17,472 nt of DNA from CAVPRW01 sp046727435 [NCBI: bacterium] (GCA_046727435.1 JBKPCR010000237.1:1-17472); one strand, 5' to 3'. Shown: positions 7,324 to 14,913, numbered from the stretch's first letter. The notes: generated from the letters alone by a model not told the origin. Numbers and translations: made by a program.

Positions 7324-7695
7324 ATGAACAAGTTCGCCGTCTGGTTTGGGCGCCTCGTATGGCTGGGCATCGTCGCGAACTTGGTGCTGGCCATACCGGG
7401 CCTGTTTTGGCCGGAGCCAGTCCTCGCCTTCATCGGATTCCCTCCGGCGTCTCCGCCGCTATGGCCGAGCTTTGCCTGCCTGCTCTTGATCTTGCTCAGC
7501 CTCTTCTACATGCCTGGCGCGATCAATCTGTTCCATTACCGCGCCAACGCCTACCTGGCGGTGTTCAGCCGCTTGGCAGGGGTCGTGTTCTTCTTTGCAG
7601 GGCCAAGCACCTACTATTTGCTTGGCCTGTTTGATCTCGCCTTTGCCATTCCGCAAGCGATTCTCTTACTCCTAGCCCTGAAAACGGCAAAATGA
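7324..7695 (+). CDS. Small four-helix membrane protein (first copy)
   Basis: A 123-residue, very hydrophobic protein with about four helices: residues 11-28, 47-67, 77-93 and 95-118. Between helices 1 and 2 lies a Pro-rich loop (FWPEPVLAFIGFPPASPP). Conserved-looking polar positions include Arg73, Arg83 and Asp104 in or near helices. AAGGGGA precedes ATG 7324. The gene lies between two RoxA-like cytochrome genes and ends ten bases before the second. The 142-residue protein at 9420 has the same layout and is probably a distant relative. I do not recognise a named family. A plausible role is a membrane partner, for example a quinone- or substrate-facing anchor of the cytochrome, but this is inference from position only. 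Confidence 0.75.
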   Translation: MNKFAVWFGRLVWLGIVANLVLAIPGLFWPEPVLAFIGFPPASPPLWPSFACLLLILLSLFYMPGAINLFHYRANAYLAVFSRLAGVVFFFAGPSTYYLLGLFDLAFAIPQAILLLLALKTAK

Positions 7696-7705
7696 GGGAT
7701 CCATT

Positions 7706-9166
7706 ATGGCGACAACGACTGGATGGCCATGGGGGAAAATTATTGCCTTTGTAATCGTCATCGTGCTGCTGTTAGCTGTTGTGGGCTATGTGGGCTATGA
7801 CAAATTCCTACGTGAGCTCCCACCCCCGCATTTTGCCTCTGACGAAGAGCATTTTCTGTACGGTTCTATCGGGACAGAGACCCTGACGGGCGTTCCCTAT
7901 TGGATCTGGCTTGTGCTCCCACGGCTCTTTCCCGAGTACCTGCCGGGGCCTGGTGGCTATGCATCGCTAGGAATCCCCTGGCAGGAAGGTCACGAGATGC
8001 CGATTGGGTTTACAAAGGTGACGGTTGGCTTTGCTCGCGTGGGCTTCAACTGCGCTTTTTGCCATACCGCGACATGGCGAGCGAAACCCGAGGATCCTGC
8101 CACCATCATTGCGACTGGCCCTTCTCACCAGGCGGCGGTGCAAAGTTACCTGCGATTCCTCTTCGCTTGTGCCCGCGATCCAAGATTTACCGGGAAGAAT
8201 ATCCTGGCTGAAATTAGCCGGAACTATAGGCTTCCCTGGTTCGACGCCCAGTTATACCGCTACCTCATCATTCCCTTTACCGGGATGGCTTTGCGCAAAC
8301 AATCCCAGCAGAACGCCTGGATGGATACCCGACCGGACTGGGGACGTGGCCGGATTGACCCGTTCAACCCGGTGAAGTTCGGGTTTTTGAAGCAGCCTGT
8401 CGATGACACCATCGGGAACTCCGACATGGAGCCGGTCTGGAATCAGAAGTCACGCCAAGGCATGTCGCTGCATTGGGATGGCTTGAACACCAATCATACC
8501 GAGGTGGTGTTGAGCTCAGCGCTTGGCGACGGGGCTACCAAAAAGTGGGTGGATCGCGATTTTCAAAACTGGCGGAACGGTTCGAGCCTGCAGCGGATTC
8601 AGAAGTATCTCATGGAAGTTCAAGCCCCGAAGTATCCGTTTCCCCTAGATCAACAGCGAGCTTCCGAAGGGAAGAACATTTTCGACCAGAACTGTGCCCT
8701 GTGCCACGCCTTCGGCCAACAGCGCACCGGAACGGTCATCCATGTCGATGAGGTGGGTACCGATCGCCATCGGTTAGACATGTGGACGGAGGAGGCGGCA
8801 CGGGCGTATAACGCCTACGGCCAAGCATATGTCTGGAAGTTCAACGCCTTTACGAAAACGTCGGGCTATGTGGCTGTGCCTCTTGATGGCCTGTGGCTGA
8901 GAGCGCCCTACTTGCACAACGGTTCGGTGCCATCCCTCTGGGATCTGCTGGAAATTCCAGAGAAGCGACCTCAACTCTTTTATCGTGGGTATGACGTCTA
9001 TGACCCGCAGAAGGTAGGCTTTATCGCGGAGGGGTCTGAAGCAGAGCGGACGGGCTTCCGGCACGAGACGAGCGTGCCCGGAAATGGCAACGGCGGCCAT
9101 CTCTATGGCACGGCATTGTCTCCAGCCGAGAAGGAGGCGCTCATCGAGTATCTGAAAACCTTGTGA
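7706..9166 (+). CDS. Membrane-anchored RoxA-like di-heme cytochrome c (second copy)
   Basis: A 486-residue paralogue of the cytochrome at 5685. An N-terminal helix (IIAFVIVIVLLLAVVGYVGY, residues 12-31) anchors it, and the body should be periplasmic. Heme sites are CAFCH (116-120) and CALCH (330-334). Shared blocks with the first copy include HFLYGSIG, LPGPGGYASLG, WGRGRIDPFNP (212-222), QGMSLHWDG, APYLHNGSVPSLWDLL (400-415), FYRGYDVYDPQKVGF and PGNGNGGHLYGT. The two copies differ at the residues between the heme cysteines and in the region 225-300, so they are diverged rather than recent duplicates and may play different roles, such as electron entry and catalysis. GAGGGA lies six bases before ATG 7706. 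Function is assigned only at superfamily level. Confidence 0.85.
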   Translation: MATTTGWPWGKIIAFVIVIVLLLAVVGYVGYDKFLRELPPPHFASDEEHFLYGSIGTETLTGVPYWIWLVLPRLFPEYLPGPGGYASLGIPWQEGHEMPIGFTKVTVGFARVGFNCAFCHTATWRAKPEDPATIIATGPSHQAAVQSYLRFLFACARDPRFTGKNILAEISRNYRLPWFDAQLYRYLIIPFTGMALRKQSQQNAWMDTRPDWGRGRIDPFNPVKFGFLKQPVDDTIGNSDMEPVWNQKSRQGMSLHWDGLNTNHTEVVLSSALGDGATKKWVDRDFQNWRNGSSLQRIQKYLMEVQAPKYPFPLDQQRASEGKNIFDQNCALCHAFGQQRTGTVIHVDEVGTDRHRLDMWTEEAARAYNAYGQAYVWKFNAFTKTSGYVAVPLDGLWLRAPYLHNGSVPSLWDLLEIPEKRPQLFYRGYDVYDPQKVGFIAEGSEAERTGFRHETSVPGNGNGGHLYGTALSPAEKEALIEYLKTL

Positions 9167-9419
9167 GCGTGGCCTCACCAGGGCGCTCATATGCGCCATT
9201 CGCAAAACCCATTCTTGGCAGAACGCTCGACAGAGGCGTAAGCTCAAGTGCGTTGCAGTGTCGGAGTTGCGAGTGGCCCAATCTTCACCGTTAGTCATGC
9301 AAAGCGTCCAGGCCATATGTCGCGTGCGATTGTTCTCTCCCGGTGGCAACCACGTGGTTTTCAGCAACCTGCTAGACCTGCGAGAGCAAAGCAACGGCCT
9401 TTAAAAAGAGGGCACTACT

Positions 9420-9848
9420 ATGCTTCACTCTGTCTTCGATTTTATTATTGGTTCATCGTTCCTCATTAACATATTACTCCTATTCTTGGTTATCTTGGAT
9501 GTGGTTTTATCTGTCTTGGCTCTTCTATTGCCGAACACCTGGTTTAAAATATTCCATAATCAACCGTATACTGATCCGCAAGGGCTTCTCCGGCGAACTG
9601 GGGCGGTTTGGGTTGCCTTCACGCTGTTGCAATTTATTGCTTACATGAAATGGCAAGATCAATACTACTGGTTGGTTTTGATTGCGGGGGTTCGACTGAC
9701 AGAGCTGTTCTCTGATTGGACGTACTTATATTTCGCCCAGAACATTACCCGGGTAGGACGTATCAGTCTATGGATAGCTCCACCTGCTAATCTCGTGATG
9801 GGATGGTTTTTCATCCAAAGTTTTTTAAAACTCACCACAGGACAATGA
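9420..9848 (+). CDS. Small four-helix membrane protein (second copy), AT-rich
   Basis: A 142-residue hydrophobic protein with about four helices: residues 8-38, 58-78, 82-105 and 113-137. The loop NTWFKIFHNQPYTDPQGLLRR and the helix segment VLIAGVRLTELFSDW hold most charged residues. It has the helix order of the protein at 7324 and also follows a RoxA-like cytochrome gene, so the pair looks like a repeated two-gene module, although pairwise similarity is weak by eye. AGAGGG precedes ATG 9420. Its GC content is about 40% over the first 120 bases, clearly below the neighbouring cytochrome genes, which may mean a different origin or relaxed selection. A 253-base gap separates it from the cytochrome, so it may have its own promoter. 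No named family recognised. Confidence 0.7.
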   Translation: MLHSVFDFIIGSSFLINILLLFLVILDVVLSVLALLLPNTWFKIFHNQPYTDPQGLLRRTGAVWVAFTLLQFIAYMKWQDQYYWLVLIAGVRLTELFSDWTYLYFAQNITRVGRISLWIAPPANLVMGWFFIQSFLKLTTGQ

Positions 9849-9892
9849 AGTCTAACAGAGAAGTCGCAGCGCTAATGTGATATCCTAAAGCT

Positions 9893-9913
9893 CCGCGTCG
9901 TTGAGCGACGCGG
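9893..9913. terminator. Strong hairpin between convergent genes
   Basis: CCGCGTCG, loop TTGAG, CGACGCGG: a perfect 8-bp GC-rich stem with a 5-base loop, located between the ends of the plus-strand membrane protein gene and the minus-strand lipocalin-like gene. The position suits a shared bidirectional terminator. Neither strand has a proper U-tract after the stem, so it may work weakly or with Rho. Confidence 0.6.
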
Positions 9914-9952
9914 CCATTGTACCACGACCATGACCCGGCAAATGTAACGATC

Positions 9953-10783
9953 TCAGGGAGCACGGCGTTCGAGTCCGGCCGTTCCCTTGGCTCGTGCAAT
10001 CAATCTCCCGCCTTTGAGAATTTCCAAATCCCCCACTAAGGTGTTGATGATGCCGTCGCCTAAATCACTATAGTCACGTCCCGCGGCTTTCAATGTGATC
10101 GGTTCAGCCCAGAAGCGCCGGATTTGTATTTCAAACTTCTCCGGCGAACCGGTCACCCGTGCGATGGCAGGCGGGGAGTGTACCAATTCCCGCTGTGCTG
10201 TTTCTCTAAGATACAGGTACGCCAGTGGAAGCCCGACTGGAATTCCCCATAGGCCGGAGCGAAGGACGGTGCATTCCACAGCAACGCCTTCCCGGTCAAA
10301 TTGATTGGCAGATACCCACCACCACTCGGGCGATAATTGTCGCCCCCAATAATGTGAGATCATTCCTGGCGCGCGCTGAAGATTGATTTGTTGTTCGCCA
10401 TAGCGCACCCAACCCGTAAACACAACAAGCGGTGCGCTGACGAGGGACAGATCCGTCATACGTAATAAGCTTACAGGGAAAATATTCGGATCAATCCATT
10501 CCGTGCCGCGTTCGATGTCTAACTCCCATGCGACCTCACCGAGTAGCCCGACGGTGCGATCGGCGGTGAGAAAATTTTGTCCCTGGGACATAGGCGAGGC
10601 TTGTTTGTCGAAGAGTACCGCGCGCTTATCGGGTGAGTGAAGACTGACCCGTAACCAGTGCTCATGCATTCTTCGCCGTGCAATCCAATCGACGAGAAGC
10701 GCCATCGACTCGGCATTGACTTTGAAAAACCAGTACTCGAGTGCAGCATGGGGGTGGGGCTGAAGCATCGCTGTTGTGCTCAT
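9953..10783 (-). CDS. Putative lipocalin-like protein of the AttH/CrtC (carotenoid hydratase-like) group
   Basis: A 276-residue, Trp- and beta-rich protein without signal peptide. The central block ISHYWGRQLSPEWWWVSANQF (142-162) resembles the G-x-HxWG ... W-x-W-x-x-x-Q pattern of the AttH/CrtC lipocalin-like family, which includes carotenoid 1,2-hydratase. Further features are WFFKVNAESMALLVDWIARRR (18-38), a WELDIERG strand (86-93) and SDLGDGIINTLVGDLEI (239-255) near the C-terminus. The start at 10783 is chosen over 10789 because AGGAG (10794-10790) is six bases from the former but abuts the latter. It converges on the cytochrome cluster, so a shared transcript is impossible, yet neighbourhood suggests a related lipid or isoprenoid substrate. 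Family match is by pattern memory only; it could be another lipid-binding beta-barrel protein. Confidence 0.5.
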   Translation of the reverse strand: MSTTAMLQPHPHAALEYWFFKVNAESMALLVDWIARRRMHEHWLRVSLHSPDKRAVLFDKQASPMSQGQNFLTADRTVGLLGEVAWELDIERGTEWIDPNIFPVSLLRMTDLSLVSAPLVVFTGWVRYGEQQINLQRAPGMISHYWGRQLSPEWWWVSANQFDREGVAVECTVLRSGLWGIPVGLPLAYLYLRETAQRELVHSPPAIARVTGSPEKFEIQIRRFWAEPITLKAAGRDYSDLGDGIINTLVGDLEILKGGRLIARAKGTAGLERRAP

Positions 10784-10835
10784 GCTCATCTCCTAAAGCC
10801 CATTTGAGTGTGAGGTATCGAAAAGCCGCCAAAGG

Positions 10836-10867
10836 TGCATGGGGCCATACGCCGCTCTCCCCATGCA
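10836..10867. repeat. Perfect 9-bp inverted repeat in the leader of the lipocalin-like gene
   Basis: TGCATGGGG and CCCCATGCA are separated by 14 bases. It lies 53-84 bases upstream of the minus-strand start codon at 10783. It could form an mRNA hairpin or bind a dimeric regulator. Confidence 0.5.
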
Positions 10868-10988
10868 TCACTGGAAGCTGTCAGGTAATCTGTACCCCCG
10901 CCGCGAGTGGTTAGAAGTGGATCAGGAGTTGGGGGCACGCAAGGAAGCCGGATCGCCCCAATGAATACATCATACCATCCCCAAAGAA

Positions 10989-11011
10989 GACCGCACAGCT
11001 GATTTGCGGTC
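10989..11011 (-). repeat. 7-bp hairpin followed by T-rich bases on the minus strand
   Basis: GACCGCA, a 9-base loop, then TGCGGTC. On the minus strand the stem is followed by TTCTTTGG, which looks like a weak intrinsic terminator or attenuator within the long leader of the lipocalin-like gene. Confidence 0.35.
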
Positions 11012-11038
11012 GTCTACCAACCATTCGGTAAAAATGTC

Positions 11039-11067
11039 TTGACAACATTGATGAGTCTCTGTTAGAT
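11039..11067 (+). promoter_or_regulatory. Possible promoter of the frd operon
   Basis: A perfect TTGACA (11039-11044) is followed after 17 bases by TTAGAT (11062-11067), a poor -10 match. The heptamer GTTAGAT recurs 15 bases later (11076-11082). It would give a leader of almost 500 bases before frdA. Confidence 0.3.
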
Positions 11068-11200
11068 GAGGCCTTGTTAGATAGCGCTACACTTCAAGAT
11101 TGCCTTTCGGTTCCCTGATACTAAGGGGAGGGTTCCCATGGACAGTCGATTCGTCCTTGTCTCCTTTCTTTGGAGGCCACAACTCCTCACCCGAATCTAA

Positions 11201-11221
11201 GCCCCTTCCATTTGGAGGGGC
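11201..11221. repeat. Imperfect hairpin in pyrimidine-rich leader
   Basis: GCCCCTTCC, loop ATTT, GGAGGGGC: eight pairs with one bulged T. A smaller CTCC-N7-GGAG pair precedes it at 11161-11175. Both lie between the candidate frd promoter and frdA, so a structured leader is possible. Confidence 0.35.
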
Positions 11222-11352
11222 ATTTCCTCACTTTCCTTCGGCTTTCTGCATTCGGTTTCCAGATTCTGTCTCGATGCCGACAGCGGTATGGTCCCTGTTG
11301 CTGCTGAAGCTATCACCATCAATCGGAGTCTACGCCCCGCCCAGATAGAGGG

Positions 11353-11496
11353 ATGCACATGGTGGACCCGGATCATCAGATAGCTGACCTCGCCGCGCGC
11401 GTCAGCCTTCCTCCGGTGGCCGCATTAGTGACCTGTCTAGAGACAGGGCGAGGAATAGAAACCTTCAGCAATATCTCTGCAACTTCATTGTCCTAA
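11353..11496 (+). CDS. Doubtful 47-residue reading frame upstream of frdA
   Basis: The frame reads MHMVDPDHQIADLAARVSLPPVAA and ends at TAA 11494-11496. The first half has coding-like third positions, and AGAGGG sits close before the ATG, but spacing is too short for a good ribosome site. No family is recognised. It could be a leader peptide for frdA, 66 bases downstream, or chance. Confidence 0.2.
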   Translation: MHMVDPDHQIADLAARVSLPPVAALVTCLETGRGIETFSNISATSLS

Positions 11497-11545
11497 AAAT
11501 GTCCCGGGCGTCACGGTGTAGGGTCCGCGAGCGCTTGGCCATGGC

Positions 11546-11565
11546 AGGAGGTGGGCGCGATCATG
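11546..11565 (+). promoter_or_regulatory. frdA ribosome site and start choice
   Basis: AGGAGGT (11546-11552) lies ten bases before ATG 11563. The in-frame GTG at 11551 overlaps this site and cannot use it, so ATG 11563 is preferred. Confidence 0.65.
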
Positions 11566-13305
11566 GAGGTCTCTGCTCATGATGTTCTGTTGGTAGGTGG
11601 TGGGGGCGCTGGCTTGCGAGCAGCCATTGCGGTGGCCGAGGTCAATTCCGAGTGCAATGTGGCGGTGGTGTCGAAGGTCTACCCCATGCGTAGCCACACG
11701 GTCTCGGCCGAAGGGGGCGCCGCCGCCGTCATCAAGCCCGACGACAGCCTGGACGAACATGCCCGCGACACCATCTCCGGCGGCGATTGGCTCTGCGATC
11801 AGGATGCAGTCGAGGCCTTCGTCAGGGAAGCGCCGGAGGAGATGTTGCGACTCGAGCATTGGGGGTGCCCGTGGAGTCGTGAACTGGACGGCCATATTGC
11901 CGTGCGGCCTTTCGGTGGCATGAAAAAAATGCGCACCTGGTTCGCCGCCGACAAGACGGGTTTCCACATGTTGCACACGCTGTTCCAGACCTCGCTGAAA
12001 TACACTACCATTACTCGCTACGACGAATTCTTCGTCACCAAGTTGCTGGTGGATGATGGCCGTGTGCAAGGGGTGGTGGCCATCGAACTGGCGACGGGAA
12101 AGATCCATGCCATCCTTGCCAAGGCGGTGATTTTGTGCACGGGCGGCTGTGGCCGTGTGTTCCCTTTCACCACCAATGCCAACATCAAGACCGGCGACGG
12201 CATGTCGCTGGCCTATCGTGCCGGTGCACCGCTAAAGGATATGGAATTTGTCCAGTACCATCCGACTGGCCTGCCCTTCACCGGTATCCTGATCACCGAA
12301 GCGGCCCGGTCTGAAGGCGGCTGGATGCTCAATAAGGATGGCTATCGCTACCTGCAGGACTACAACTTGGGAACGCCGCAGCTGCAGCCCGTGCTGAGCT
12401 CCATGGAGTTGGGGCCACGCGATCGTTTGTCCCAAGCCTTCGTCAAAGAGCTGGAGAAAGGCCGCACGATTGACACCCCATATGGGCCGGTCGTCCACCT
12501 TGACCTCCGACATTTGGGGGAGAAGCTCATTAATGCCAAGCTGCCCTTTGTACGGGAATTGTGCTTCAAATATCAGGGCATCGATCCTGTCAATGAGTTG
12601 ATTCCGGTGCGGCCTGTGGTGCATTACATGATGGGTGGCGTGCACACGGACATCAACGGCGCCACGCCACTCCAGGGGTTGTTCGCCGCGGGCGAGGTGG
12701 CGTGCGTCAGCATCAATGGCGCCAACCGCCTGGGGTCCAATTCCCTGACCGAATGCCTGGTCTTCGGCGCGCGTGCTGGCCGAGCGGCGGCGGCGTACGC
12801 GGCCGAACAACAGGCACCTAGTGGCCACATCCTGGCGCAAGCGATGGATGAGCAGCGCCGTTTGGAGACGCAGTTCTTGCGCAAGTCAGGAGGCCATGAG
12901 CGCATCGCCACCATCCGGGAGGACATGCAAAAGACCACGGAGGAGAGCGCCGGCATCTACCGCACAGGGATGGCGCTGCTGGCCGCGACAGAGACCCTGC
13001 ACAAACTCCAGGAACGGTTCCAGGACGTCGCTCTGGACGATCATAGCCAGACCTTCAACACTGAACTGGTCGCCGCACTGGAACTCTCCTGCATGCTGGA
13101 TGTGGCCGAAACGATCGTCCAATCTGCCCTGCATCGAACGGAATCGCGAGGGGCGCACCAACGCTCGGATTTTCCAAAGCGAGATGACGAGAAATTCCTG
13201 GCGCATTCGCTGGTCTTCCAGCAAGAGGATGGCTCACCCCGCATAGATTACCTGCCCGTCACGATCACTCGCTGGCCGCCTGCTGAGCGGGTTTATGGGA
13301 GGTAG
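11563..13305 (+). CDS. frdA: Fumarate reductase flavoprotein subunit
   Basis: A 580-residue catalytic subunit of quinol:fumarate reductase. It has the dinucleotide fold [15 protein letters not shown] (9-23) and [14 protein letters not shown] with His45, the covalent FAD attachment site. FrdA-type blocks follow: [15 protein letters not shown] and [22 protein letters not shown]. Active-site residues line up with the E. coli enzyme: His233 (QYHPTGLP), Arg286 (GPRDR), His354 (PVVHY) and Arg389 ([10 protein letters not shown]). YPMRSHT instead of FPTRSHT and the whole-length resemblance favour FrdA over SdhA. It reduces fumarate to succinate at the membrane face with electrons from FrdB. It is about 20 residues shorter than E. 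coli FrdA, lacking the charged C-terminal tail. First gene of frdABCD; the RBS of frdB overlaps its end. Confidence 0.95.
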   Translation: MEVSAHDVLLVGGGGAGLRAAIAVAEVNSECNVAVVSKVYPMRSHTVSAEGGAAAVIKPDDSLDEHARDTISGGDWLCDQDAVEAFVREAPEEMLRLEHWGCPWSRELDGHIAVRPFGGMKKMRTWFAADKTGFHMLHTLFQTSLKYTTITRYDEFFVTKLLVDDGRVQGVVAIELATGKIHAILAKAVILCTGGCGRVFPFTTNANIKTGDGMSLAYRAGAPLKDMEFVQYHPTGLPFTGILITEAARSEGGWMLNKDGYRYLQDYNLGTPQLQPVLSSMELGPRDRLSQAFVKELEKGRTIDTPYGPVVHLDLRHLGEKLINAKLPFVRELCFKYQGIDPVNELIPVRPVVHYMMGGVHTDINGATPLQGLFAAGEVACVSINGANRLGSNSLTECLVFGARAGRAAAAYAAEQQAPSGHILAQAMDEQRRLETQFLRKSGGHERIATIREDMQKTTEESAGIYRTGMALLAATETLHKLQERFQDVALDDHSQTFNTELVAALELSCMLDVAETIVQSALHRTESRGAHQRSDFPKRDDEKFLAHSLVFQQEDGSPRIDYLPVTITRWPPAERVYGR

Positions 13306-13311
13306 GTCAAC

Positions 13312-14055
13312 ATGGCTGACATGATCACGTTGGAAGTGATGCGCTATCGCCCCGAGCAAGAGACCGAGCCCTCGTTCCAAAGCTACGAGGTGCCATTTCA
13401 CGAGGATTGGGTGGTGCTCGATGCATTGAACTATATCAAGGACAGGCTCGATGGGTCGTTGTCCTATCGGTGGTCCTGTCGTATGGGCGTATGCGGCAGC
13501 TGCGGCATGATGGTCAACGGCGAACCGCAACTGACCTGTGCCACTTTCCTGTCGCATTGCCTACCAGGGCCCGTGCGCGTGGAGCCGCTACGCTATTTCC
13601 CTGTCATGCGAGATCTGGTCATCGACATGACGGACTTCATGGGCAAACTCCAGAGTGTGAAACCCTGGATCATCCGAGGCGAGGACAAACCCCTGTCGCA
13701 GGGGGAGTACCTTCAGACCCCCGAAGAGCTGGATATCTATAAGCAGTTCAGCATGTGCATCAATTGCATGCTGTGCTATGCCGCGTGCCCCGTCTATGGG
13801 CTCGATCCCCAGTTCGTCGGCCCGGCGGCTATCGCCCTGGCGCAACGCTACAACAAGGATTCCCGCGACCAGGGAACCAGCGACCGCCTGGATATGCTGT
13901 CGCAGCATGAAGGCATTTGGGGCTGCACGTTTGTCGGTGAATGTTCGAAGGTCTGCCCCAAGGAGGTGGATCCCGCCGGTGCCATTCAGCAATACAAGCT
14001 GACGGCGACCAAAGAGTGGTTCAAAGCTTTTCTGATGCCGTGGAGTGCCAAATGA
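13312..14055 (+). CDS. frdB: Fumarate reductase iron-sulfur subunit
   Basis: A 247-residue protein that passes electrons from the membrane quinol site to FrdA through three clusters. Cys56, Cys61, Cys64 and Cys76 ([11 protein letters not shown] then LTC) bind the 2Fe-2S centre in the N-terminal ferredoxin domain. In the C-terminal domain [12 protein letters not shown] places Cys149, Cys152, Cys155 and Cys159, followed by Cys205, Cys211 and Cys215; by E. coli analogy these hold the 4Fe-4S and 3Fe-4S centres. All ligands are present, and spacing and length match E. coli FrdB nearly exactly. GGGAGGT before ATG 13312 overlaps the end of frdA, and the stop overlaps frdC by four bases (ATGA), so the operon is translationally coupled. 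Confidence 0.96.
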   Translation: MADMITLEVMRYRPEQETEPSFQSYEVPFHEDWVVLDALNYIKDRLDGSLSYRWSCRMGVCGSCGMMVNGEPQLTCATFLSHCLPGPVRVEPLRYFPVMRDLVIDMTDFMGKLQSVKPWIIRGEDKPLSQGEYLQTPEELDIYKQFSMCINCMLCYAACPVYGLDPQFVGPAAIALAQRYNKDSRDQGTSDRLDMLSQHEGIWGCTFVGECSKVCPKEVDPAGAIQQYKLTATKEWFKAFLMPWSAK

Positions 14056-14468
14056 ATGAAATCCCCGCTTACACCGCATATCATCCGAGGTGGTATCGCC
14101 CGCGCGTGTCGACCTATTGGTGGCTATGGCGGCGGGCTTACCTGAAATTCATCCTGCGCGAGCTCAGCAGCGTCTGTGTCGCGTACTTCGTGGTGCTCAT
14201 TCTGCTGCACCTCCGCGCCTTGAGCCACGGACCCGAAGCCTATGCGGCCTTCCAGCAGTGGTTGAAGATGCCGCACATCATCGCACTGAACGGCATCAGT
14301 CTGCTATTTGTCCTGTTTCACACGGTTACGTGGTTCAACCTGGCACCCCGCGCCGTGGCCGTGCGCCTGCGTGGGAAGCGAGTGCCTGACCTGCTGATTG
14401 CTGGGTCCAACTACTTTGCCTGGTTGGTAGTGTCGGTGGCCGTGGCTTGGCTCATTCTGAGGGGGTGA
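14052..14468 (+). CDS. frdC: Fumarate reductase membrane anchor subunit C
   Basis: A 138-residue protein with three helices (about 38-57, 74-95 and 113-137). It shares with E. coli FrdC the [14 protein letters not shown] start (YVRPMTSTWW in E. coli), an LRE motif at 35-37 whose Glu37 corresponds to Glu29 near the quinol site, GPEAYAAF, and [12 protein letters not shown] with His90. Such anchors carry no heme (type D enzyme), and no second-family bis-His heme pattern is visible. The frame is open upstream to 13941, but ATG 14052 in the ATGA overlap with frdB is the natural start. With FrdD it anchors the complex and oxidises quinol. Confidence 0.93.
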   Translation: MNEIPAYTAYHPRWYRPRVSTYWWLWRRAYLKFILRELSSVCVAYFVVLILLHLRALSHGPEAYAAFQQWLKMPHIIALNGISLLFVLFHTVTWFNLAPRAVAVRLRGKRVPDLLIAGSNYFAWLVVSVAVAWLILRG

Positions 14469-14469
14469 C

Positions 14470-14823
14470 ATGGCCAGAAGAAGCAATGAACCGTTTCTGT
14501 GGCTCCTCTTCAGCGCAGGCGGGACGCTTGCCGCCTTGCTGATCCCAGTGCTGCTCTTCTTGTTCGGCTTGGCCTTTCCATTGAGATGGCTCGAACCGCC
14601 AAGCTATCAGAGCGCACTGGCGTTGCTCAGCCATCCCCTGACACGACTGGTCATCTTCGCGCTCTGCTTTCTTGGCCTGTGCCATTGGGCGCATCGATTT
14701 CGGTATACACTATACGATGGCCTCCAGATCAAACATCTGAATGAGGTGATCTTCGTATTCTGCTATGGCGGAGCGATTGCCGGCACCGTGCTGGCAGGCT
14801 ACCTCTTGTGGACCATCCGATGA
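14470..14823 (+). CDS. frdD: Fumarate reductase membrane anchor subunit D
   Basis: A 117-residue protein close in length to E. coli FrdD (119). It opens RRSNEPFLWLLFSAGG, matching the E. coli RSDEPVFWGLFGAGG block, and has three helices (about 11-36, 58-75 and 93-115). Basic and His residues after helix 2 (CHWAHRFRYTLYDGLQI, 71-87) correspond to the E. coli HRMHHAMHDLKI segment facing the quinone region. The ATG follows the frdC stop by one base, with a G-rich ribosome site inside the end of frdC. It completes the four-subunit quinol:fumarate reductase. The next gene is separated by a repeat-derived hairpin, where the operon may partly terminate. Confidence 0.92.
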   Translation: MARRSNEPFLWLLFSAGGTLAALLIPVLLFLFGLAFPLRWLEPPSYQSALALLSHPLTRLVIFALCFLGLCHWAHRFRYTLYDGLQIKHLNEVIFVFCYGGAIAGTVLAGYLLWTIR

Positions 14824-14830
14824 GAATAGT

Positions 14831-14888
14831 GCTGAGTGCTGAGCGCTGAGCACATGTCTCCGACTCAGCCCTTGGCACTCAGCACTCA
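14831..14888. repeat. Heptad repeats forming an inverted repeat between frdD and the TPR-like gene
   Basis: Three tandem GCTGAG(T/C) heptads (14831-14851) face two inverted CACTCAG/CACTCAA units (14876-14889). TGAGTGCTGAGCGC (14833-14846) pairs with GCACTCAGCACTCA (14875-14888) at 13 of 14 positions across a 28-base loop. It could be a transcription attenuator or a dispersed palindromic element. It lies directly upstream of the ribosome site of the next gene. Confidence 0.7.
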
Positions 14889-14913
14889 AGACTTATTTTC
14901 AGAGGAGGGACGC

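Larger units (their letters stand above)
10784..11562. other. Divergent intergenic region between the lipocalin-like gene and frdA
   Basis: About 780 bases without a convincing gene. It holds two perfect hairpins (10836-10867 and 10989-11011), a TTGACA promoter candidate facing frdA, a pyrimidine-rich stretch with nested GGAG/CTCC inverted repeats (11161-11221), and a possible 47-codon reading frame (11353-11496). It should contain the start signals of both divergent units. No FNR-type TTGAT-N4-ATCAA site was found, although oxygen control would be expected for a fumarate reductase. Confidence 0.5.

Noticed and set aside
9182-9197. Terminator after the second cytochrome gene
   Set aside because: GGCGC-N6-GCGCC is only a 5-bp stem with no U-tract; too weak to call.
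11100-11348. 82-codon open frame upstream of frdA
   Set aside because: Low-complexity Pro/Ser/Phe-rich translation from pyrimidine-rich DNA, no good start site and no domain.
14831-14888. CRISPR array
   Set aside because: The repeated units are contiguous heptads in inverted orientation without spacers, and no cas genes are nearby.
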